NCBI GenBank assembly: GCA_937872165.1 | Contig: CALMOR010000218.1 | Span: 3,585 to 8,688 of the forward strand | Reading direction: 5' to 3' | Source: an uncultured Burkholderiales bacterium | Lineage (GTDB): Bacteria > Pseudomonadota > Gammaproteobacteria > Burkholderiales > Burkholderiaceae_D | Length of the DNA: 5,104 nucleotides | Shown: one piece after another, positions 1 to 5,104 of the stretch | Numbering within the stretch: position 1 is the first letter of the stretch | How the letters are laid out: each line of letters opens with the position of its first letter | Notes under the pieces: generated by a model | Told to the model about the DNA's origin: nothing | Seen by the model: the letters and a program-made list of their open reading frames with translations, nothing else | Databases searched by the model: none | Program-made: the position numbers and the translations under genes

Positions 1-1653
<1,653 letters not shown>

Positions 1654-1660
1654 TCCGCTC

Positions 1661-1685
1661 GTCCCTCGTCCGCGGGGGACGGGAC
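1661..1685 (+). other. GC-rich hairpin just after acnA
   Basis: Seven bases after the acnA stop, GTCCC (1661-1665) pairs with GGGAC (1681-1685), and GTCC (1668-1671) pairs with GGAC (1677-1680). This gives a 9-bp stem with a 2-base bulge (1666-1667) and a 5-base loop. No T run follows it directly, so alone it is not a classical intrinsic terminator. It could protect the acnA 3' end or act together with the next hairpin. The pairing was read by eye, with no folding energy calculated. Confidence 0.4.
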
Positions 1686-1709
1686 CGGGGGCCCGAGGGC
1701 GCCCCGTTT
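1686..1709 (+). terminator. Candidate rho-independent terminator of acnA
   Basis: CGGGG (1686-1690) pairs with CCCCG (1702-1706), and GCC (1691-1693) with GGC (1698-1700), around a CGAG tetraloop. This makes an 8-bp, almost all-GC stem with one bulged G at 1701, followed by only three T residues (1707-1709). A strong stem in the right place between two genes favours termination, but the short T tract is weak. In such a GC-rich genome, chance hairpins are common. Confidence 0.45.
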
Positions 1710-1717
1710 GCTATCCT
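1709..1717 (+). promoter_or_regulatory. Weak extended -10-like motif upstream of the DUF2863 gene
   Basis: The string TGCTATCCT resembles an extended -10 box (TG-N-TATAAT) with two mismatches in the hexamer, and lies 57 bases before the ATG at 1775. It sits in the least GC-rich few bases of the gap. No acceptable -35 hexamer is visible at the expected distance, because that place is occupied by the terminator-like stem. It is the only promoter candidate I can point to for the downstream gene, and the call is speculative. Confidence 0.2.
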
Positions 1718-1774
1718 TGCAATCCCTCGCAGCAGCCGGCCGCGATCCTCCGATCGCATCGTCGCCCCCTCTTC

Positions 1775-2989
1775 ATGGCCACCAAACGTATCCGCACCAA
1801 GTCGTCGCTGCCGCGCCTGTCGCGCGACGGCGAACGCCTGGCCTCGTTCGCGCAGAGCCTCGCGGCCTCGGGCAGCCGCGTCGAGGACGACTACTGGGAA
1901 GCGCTCGTCGCACGCGACGTCGAGTCGCTGTTGGAGGCGCATGCGGACGCGACCATCGACGCCGTGCTCGACCACCTCGACGCGACGTCGCCTTCCGGCT
2001 TCGACGCGTTGATCGAGCTGGCCGAGACGCACGCGGAGACGGCGACGCTCCTCTTCGAGGAGACCGACCGCCAGGTGCTGCTGGTCGCCGCGCCGATCCT
2101 CGCCTGGTCGCGCTACTCGGTGCCGTCCGGACCGATCAAGGCGGACGCCGCGCTCACCCTCGAGACCCAGCTGCGCGCGCATTGCGCCGCGGCCGGGACG
2201 CGCGTGTCGCTGGCGCCCTATCTCTATTCGATCGACCAGTTGCCGCGCAACTTCTCGGACGTGCACGCCCTCGCCCGCTCGCTCGGCCGGCGCGCGCTCG
2301 GCCACGACGAGAAGAAGACCTCCACGAAGCGGTTGCCCGAGACCGCCCCGCTGCTGGCCGACACGCGCTACCTGCTCGCGGCCTTCGTGGCCGGGCCCGG
2401 CGCGCCGCTGTTCCGCTGGCAGGAGCAGCCGGAGGCGCGCGGCGCCGAGCGGCGCGACCACAGCCGCGAGCACGCGCTCGAGCGCTGGCGCGACCAGGGG
2501 CTGCCGACGCTCGGCACGCTGATGCCGGGCTGCGTGCTCGACCTCCTCATCCCGGACGGCTATCACGTCGCGTCGCGCGAGTCGGACCGCGCGATCCGTC
2601 CCTATGCGATCCGTGCCGCCATCGCGTTCCTCGAGAGCGCGCTCGAGGTCAAGCCGTCCGAGCTGCGCGCGGTGATCGCGGCCTTCGGCAACGAACTGCC
2701 CGAGGAGTACCGCGTCGGCTTCACGCTGGCGCGCGACCCCGACGTCGTGCACGGCGTGGTCTGGCCGCTGTTCGGTCGCGAAGAGGGGCCCGAGGCCGAC
2801 GGCCCCGAGGAGCAGCTCGCGGCGCTGCTGCGCGAGAACGGCCTGACCGACATCGTCACGCTGGAGCAGGCCTTCCCGCTCGAGTTCTGCGACGACTGCG
2901 GCGCCCCGCTGTTCGCCGACCCGGTCGGCGACCTCGTGCACGCCGAACTGCCCGAAGAGACGGAAGCGCCCAGCGCCCATCTGCATTGA
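1775..2989 (+). CDS. DUF2863 family protein, function unknown
   Basis: This is a 404-residue protein that I recognise by overall pattern as DUF2863, a beta-proteobacterial family of about 400 residues with no assigned biochemical role. Recognisable blocks are SGSRVEDDYWEA near the N-terminus (32-43), APILAWSRYSVPSGPI (about 105-120), DQLPRNFSD, FRWQE, ARESDR-like polar segments around residue 270, EEYRVGFTLARDPDVVHGVVWPLFG, and the C-terminal FPLEFCDDCGAPLF. That last block holds a CxxC pair (Cys372, Cys375) that could bind a metal or be redox active, though a single pair does not make a complete zinc site. It shows no signal peptide or membrane segment, so it is probably cytoplasmic. The chain is acidic towards the C-terminus and ends in HLH. 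The ATG at 1775 is the natural start by family length, but it has no clear Shine-Dalgarno sequence (pyrimidine-rich CCCCCTCTTC precedes it), so translation may be weak or leaderless-like. The gene is intact and co-oriented with acnA and the MFS gene. Confidence 0.88.
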   Translation: MATKRIRTKSSLPRLSRDGERLASFAQSLAASGSRVEDDYWEALVARDVESLLEAHADATIDAVLDHLDATSPSGFDALIELAETHAETATLLFEETDRQVLLVAAPILAWSRYSVPSGPIKADAALTLETQLRAHCAAAGTRVSLAPYLYSIDQLPRNFSDVHALARSLGRRALGHDEKKTSTKRLPETAPLLADTRYLLAAFVAGPGAPLFRWQEQPEARGAERRDHSREHALERWRDQGLPTLGTLMPGCVLDLLIPDGYHVASRESDRAIRPYAIRAAIAFLESALEVKPSELRAVIAAFGNELPEEYRVGFTLARDPDVVHGVVWPLFGREEGPEADGPEEQLAALLRENGLTDIVTLEQAFPLEFCDDCGAPLFADPVGDLVHAELPEETEAPSAHLH

Positions 2990-3051
2990 CCGGGATCGAC
3001 CGCCCGGTGAACGCCTCGTCGACGCCGGCGGAAGCCGCGTCGGCCGAGGCG

Positions 3052-4560
3052 ATGTCGACGGTGCCGGTCGCGAACGCGCCGCGAGCCGCGTGGGTCGATC
3101 CGTCGACCCGCTTCACGCACGCCGAGCGCCGCAACATCATCCTCGGGCTGATGCTGGCGATCCTGCTGGGCGGCCTGGACCAGACCATCGTCGCGGTCGC
3201 GCTGCCGCGCATGGCGCAGGACTTCGACGGCTTCTCGCTGATCGCATGGGTCGTCTCGGGCTACCTGATCGCTTCGACCGTCGTCACGCCGATCTACGGC
3301 AAGCTCGGCGACCTCTTCGGACGACGACAGCTGCTGTCGATCGCGATCGTGGTCTTCCTCGCCGCGTCGGTGGCCTGCGCGCTCGCGCAGTCGATGCCGC
3401 AACTGATCCTCGCGCGCGTGCTGCAGGGTCTCGGCGGCGGCGGGCTGATCTCGATCTCGCAGACCATCATCGCCGACGTCGTCCCGCTGCGCGAGCGCGG
3501 CCGCTACCAGGGCTACATCAGCGCGGTGTTCGCGGTCGCCAGCGTCGCGGGCCCCGTGGTCGGCGGTCTCTTCACACACTACCTGACGTGGCGCTGGATC
3601 TTCTGGATCAACCTGCCGCTCGGCGCGGCGGCCTTCCTCGTGTCGCGCCGCGCGCTCGTGCATCTTCCGATCGCGGGCATCCGGCGACGCATCGACTACG
3701 TCGGCGCGCTGCTGCTCGTGGTCGGCCTCACCGCGCTCTTGATCCCGATCACGCGCATCGGTCAGGGTGTCGCGTGGAACGACGCGACCAACGCGGGCCT
3801 CTTCGCGATCGCGGTCGTCATCCTCGGCCTCTGCCTCTTCCACGAGACGCGCACGCCGGAGCCGATCATCCCGATCGACCTGTTCCGCATGCCGCTCGTG
3901 GCCGCGTGCTGCGGCATCCTCTTCCTCTGCTTCTTCCAGCTGGTGTCGCTCGCGTCGCTGTCGCCGCTGCGCTTCCAGATGGTGGCCGGCGTGACGGCCG
4001 ACTCCGCCGCGTGGCGGCTGCTGCCGCTGACCTTCATGATTCCCCTCGGCGCGTTCGTCAGCGGACGCGTGATGCTGAAGACGGGGCGCACCCGTCCGCA
4101 GCAGTTGATCGGCACGGCCCTCGTGCCGATCGGCCTCCTCGGCCTCGCGTTCGTGTCGCCGGTCCATGCGCTCGCGACCGGCCTGCTGATGACGATGGTC
4201 GGTCTCTCGATCGGCATCGTGATGCCGTCGTCGCTCGTGGCCGTGCAGAACGCGGTGCCGCGCACGCAGCTCGGCGTCGCGACCGCGGGGACCGCGTTCT
4301 CGCGCTCGCTCGGCGGTGCGATCGGCGTGGCGCTGCTGTCCGCGATCCTGCTCGAGTCGATGCACGGCAACGGCGACACGCTGCACCCGGCCGTGGCGAA
4401 CGACCTGTCCCCGCATCTGGCCGTCGTCGCGTCGGCGGCGGCCGCCGACGTCGACGCGGCCTTCCGCAGGCTCTTCGTCATCGCCGCGGCGATCGCGTCG
4501 CTGGCCTTCCTGCTGGCGCTGAGCGTGCCGGACAACCGGCTCGACGGTCCCGCGAGCTGA
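3052..4560 (+). CDS. MFS transporter, DHA2 (14-TMS drug:H+ antiporter) type
   Basis: This inner-membrane permease probably uses the proton gradient to export drugs or other small organic molecules; its substrate cannot be read from sequence. From the ATG it is 502 residues, normal for the 14-helix DHA2 group. In order, it shows TMS1 with GGLDQTIVAVALP (acidic Asp43), the loop motif A GKLGDLFGRR (83-92), motif B LARVLQGLGGGG with Arg122 in TMS4, antiporter motif C AGPVVGG (166-172), and then RWIFWINLPLG (181-191), a hallmark of this subgroup. The second half has the usual hydrophobic segments, with SGRVMLKTGRTRP as the repeated motif-A-like loop. Start choice is uncertain. ATG 3052 has only GAGG two bases upstream, which is too close. 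GTG 3007 (517 residues) and TTG 2986, overlapping the DUF2863 stop, are in frame with equally coding-like codons. The gap to the upstream gene is 62 bases or less, compatible with co-transcription. No adjacent TetR/MarR regulator or membrane-fusion partner is present in the window. Confidence 0.93.
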   Translation: MSTVPVANAPRAAWVDPSTRFTHAERRNIILGLMLAILLGGLDQTIVAVALPRMAQDFDGFSLIAWVVSGYLIASTVVTPIYGKLGDLFGRRQLLSIAIVVFLAASVACALAQSMPQLILARVLQGLGGGGLISISQTIIADVVPLRERGRYQGYISAVFAVASVAGPVVGGLFTHYLTWRWIFWINLPLGAAAFLVSRRALVHLPIAGIRRRIDYVGALLLVVGLTALLIPITRIGQGVAWNDATNAGLFAIAVVILGLCLFHETRTPEPIIPIDLFRMPLVAACCGILFLCFFQLVSLASLSPLRFQMVAGVTADSAAWRLLPLTFMIPLGAFVSGRVMLKTGRTRPQQLIGTALVPIGLLGLAFVSPVHALATGLLMTMVGLSIGIVMPSSLVAVQNAVPRTQLGVATAGTAFSRSLGGAIGVALLSAILLESMHGNGDTLHPAVANDLSPHLAVVASAAAADVDAAFRRLFVIAAAIASLAFLLALSVPDNRLDGPAS

Positions 4561-4567
4561 CCCGAAC

Positions 4568-4573
4568 GGAGAG
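4568..4573 (+). promoter_or_regulatory. Ribosome binding site of the substrate-binding protein gene
   Basis: GGAGAG ends six bases before the ATG at 4580 and is the best Shine-Dalgarno match in the window. It fixes the start of the binding-protein gene, so the signal peptide and the Gln-Ser repeat are inside the translated product. It lies in the 19-base gap after the MFS stop codon. Confidence 0.75.
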
Positions 4574-4579
4574 CGCGAC

Positions 4580-5062
4580 ATGTCGGACGTCCCTTCCCTG
4601 CGTCGCCTGCTGTCGGGTGCGCTGATCGCGCTAGCGTCGGTCGCGGCCTCGTCGCCATCGCAGTCGCAGTCACAGTCGCAGTCACAGTCGCAGTCACAGT
4701 CGCAGTCACAGTCGCAGGTCCGGTCGCTGTCGATCGGCCTGTCGTCCGACGTCACGTCGATGGATCCGCAGTGGAACAACTCGGGCCCCAACGTCTCGCT
4801 GGCCGCTCACGTCTTCGAGCCGTTGACGATGACCGATCGCAACGGCCGCCTGATCCCCGGCCTCGCGACGAGCTGGCGCGCGGTCGATCCGCTGACCTGG
4901 GAGTTCAAGCTGCGATCTGGCGTCCGCTTCCACGACGGCAGCGAGCTCACGGCCGACGACGTCGTCTTCTCGATCGAGCGACCGAAGACCCTCCAGGGCA
5001 GTCCCGCGTCGTTCGCGAGCTTCGTGCGTCCGATCACCGAGGCGGTCGCGGTCGCCCAGTAG
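4580..5062 (+). CDS. ABC transporter substrate-binding protein, family 5 (SBP_bac_5), N-terminal fragment
   Basis: This is the periplasmic capture component of a dipeptide/oligopeptide/nickel-type ABC importer. The first 23 residues form a Sec signal peptide: Arg8-Arg9, the hydrophobic stretch LLSGALIALASVAA, and a probable cut after Ala23. There is no lipobox Cys, so the protein should be soluble. Residues 28-46 are a pure Gln-Ser tract. The folded domain follows: VRSLSIGLSSDVTSMDPQ (first strand), HVFEPLTMTDRNGRLIPGLATSW, WEFKLRSGVRFHDGSELTADDVVFSIER, all classical SBP_bac_5 signatures. The similarity runs to about ITEAVAV, just where family members continue with a D-rich strand, and the frame then meets TAG at 5060. 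Family members are about 500-540 residues, so about 70% is missing. The break coincides with abnormal homopolymer sequence, so a contig-end error is more likely than a real pseudogene. The ligand cannot be predicted. It begins 19 bases after the MFS gene and may be co-transcribed with it; the permease and ATPase genes would be expected downstream. Confidence 0.88.
   Translation: MSDVPSLRRLLSGALIALASVAASSPSQSQSQSQSQSQSQSQSQSQVRSLSIGLSSDVTSMDPQWNNSGPNVSLAAHVFEPLTMTDRNGRLIPGLATSWRAVDPLTWEFKLRSGVRFHDGSELTADDVVFSIERPKTLQGSPASFASFVRPITEAVAVAQ
4661..4717 (+). repeat. 12-bp in-frame tandem repeat encoding (Gln-Ser)9-Gln
   Basis: The unit CAGTCGCAGTCA is repeated without error for four full copies plus nine bases of a fifth (57 bases). 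Equivalently, it is 9.5 copies of a CAGTCR hexamer in which the serine codon strictly alternates TCG and TCA. It encodes residues 28-46 of the substrate-binding protein, right after the signal peptide. Strict codon alternation shows that the 12-mer was duplicated as a unit, and is not expected if selection acted on amino acids alone. Both 6- and 12-base changes keep the reading frame. Confidence 0.97.
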
Positions 5063-5104
5063 ACCGGGCGCCACCCCCCCCCCGGGGCGCCCGGGCGGGG
5101 GGGC
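5063..5104. other. G/C homopolymer-rich inverted repeat at window end, probable contig-edge artefact
   Basis: After the premature stop, the sequence contains CCGGGCGCC (5064-5072), ten C (5074-5083), four G, GGCGCCCGG (5086-5094; exact inverted copy of the first arm), and seven G (5097-5103). No reading frame continues the binding-protein family here. Homopolymer runs of this kind occur nowhere else in the 5 kb. The likeliest reading is low-quality or foldback sequence at the end of an assembled contig. A genuine GC hairpin that stopped the assembly is the alternative. Confidence 0.6.

Noticed and set aside
1708..3006. Upstream extension of the MFS reading frame back to 1708
   Set aside because: The extension is an open frame out of phase with the DUF2863 gene and codes for Arg/Ala/Pro-rich sequence. 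The transporter similarity begins only after about 3090, so a fusion protein is not supported.
4661..4717. CRISPR array or protein-binding iteron array
   Set aside because: The units are directly adjacent without spacers, in frame inside a coding region and only 12 bases long. Nothing resembling a replication gene or Cas gene is nearby.
4661..4717. Phase-variation (on/off) switch
   Set aside because: The repeat unit is 12 (or 6) bases, a multiple of three, so gain or loss of copies would not shift the frame.
2602..4791. 729-codon open frame on the minus strand, including a Cys-Asp repeat near its start
   Set aside because: It is antisense to the DUF2863 3' end, the whole MFS gene and the binding-protein start, all of which have clear family motifs. 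Its product is dominated by Arg, Asp, Glu and His without any recognisable domain, and the Cys-Asp repeat is just the complement of the CAGTCR array. Long antisense frames are expected in DNA with high third-position GC.
5063..5104. Intrinsic terminator of the binding-protein gene
   Set aside because: There is an exact inverted repeat but no T tract, the gene is missing most of its length, and flanking homopolymers point to an assembly edge instead.

Overview
The window is a high-GC bacterial segment with strong G/C preference at third codon positions. It has four tightly packed genes, all on the plus strand. The DUF2863-family protein (a family I know from beta-proteobacteria), together with the codon usage and the AcnA-type aconitase, points to a beta-proteobacterium, most likely of the Burkholderiales. 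This placement rests on recalled family distribution and was not searched.

Layout. Positions 1-1653 hold the C-terminal 550 codons of aconitate hydratase A (TCA cycle), with its 5' end outside the window. A 121-base intergenic gap follows. It carries two adjacent GC-rich hairpins, the second followed by TTT, and a weak promoter-like motif. Positions 1775-2989 encode a complete DUF2863-family protein of unknown function with a C-terminal CxxC. Positions 3052-4560 (or from GTG 3007) encode a 14-helix DHA2-type major facilitator efflux permease. Nineteen bases later, behind a good Shine-Dalgarno sequence, a family 5 (dipeptide/nickel-type) ABC substrate-binding protein begins at 4580. It is cut short after 160 codons by a stop at 5060-5062. 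The last ~40 bases are a G/C homopolymer-rich inverted repeat that looks like a contig end and not like genomic coding sequence.

How the genes relate. The aconitase appears to close its own transcription unit. The DUF2863 gene, the MFS gene and the binding-protein gene are co-oriented with short gaps and could be co-transcribed, but they do not form a recognisable pathway: one is of unknown function, one is an exporter, and one is the capture component of an importer whose permease and ATPase genes would lie beyond the window.

The most distinctive element is a 12-base tandem repeat (4661-4717) encoding an uninterrupted (Gln-Ser)9-Gln tract between the signal peptide and the folded domain of the binding protein. 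Otherwise the region looks like ordinary chromosomal housekeeping and transport DNA. I found no mobile element, CRISPR array, tRNA or rRNA, and no convincing evidence of an undescribed multi-gene system.
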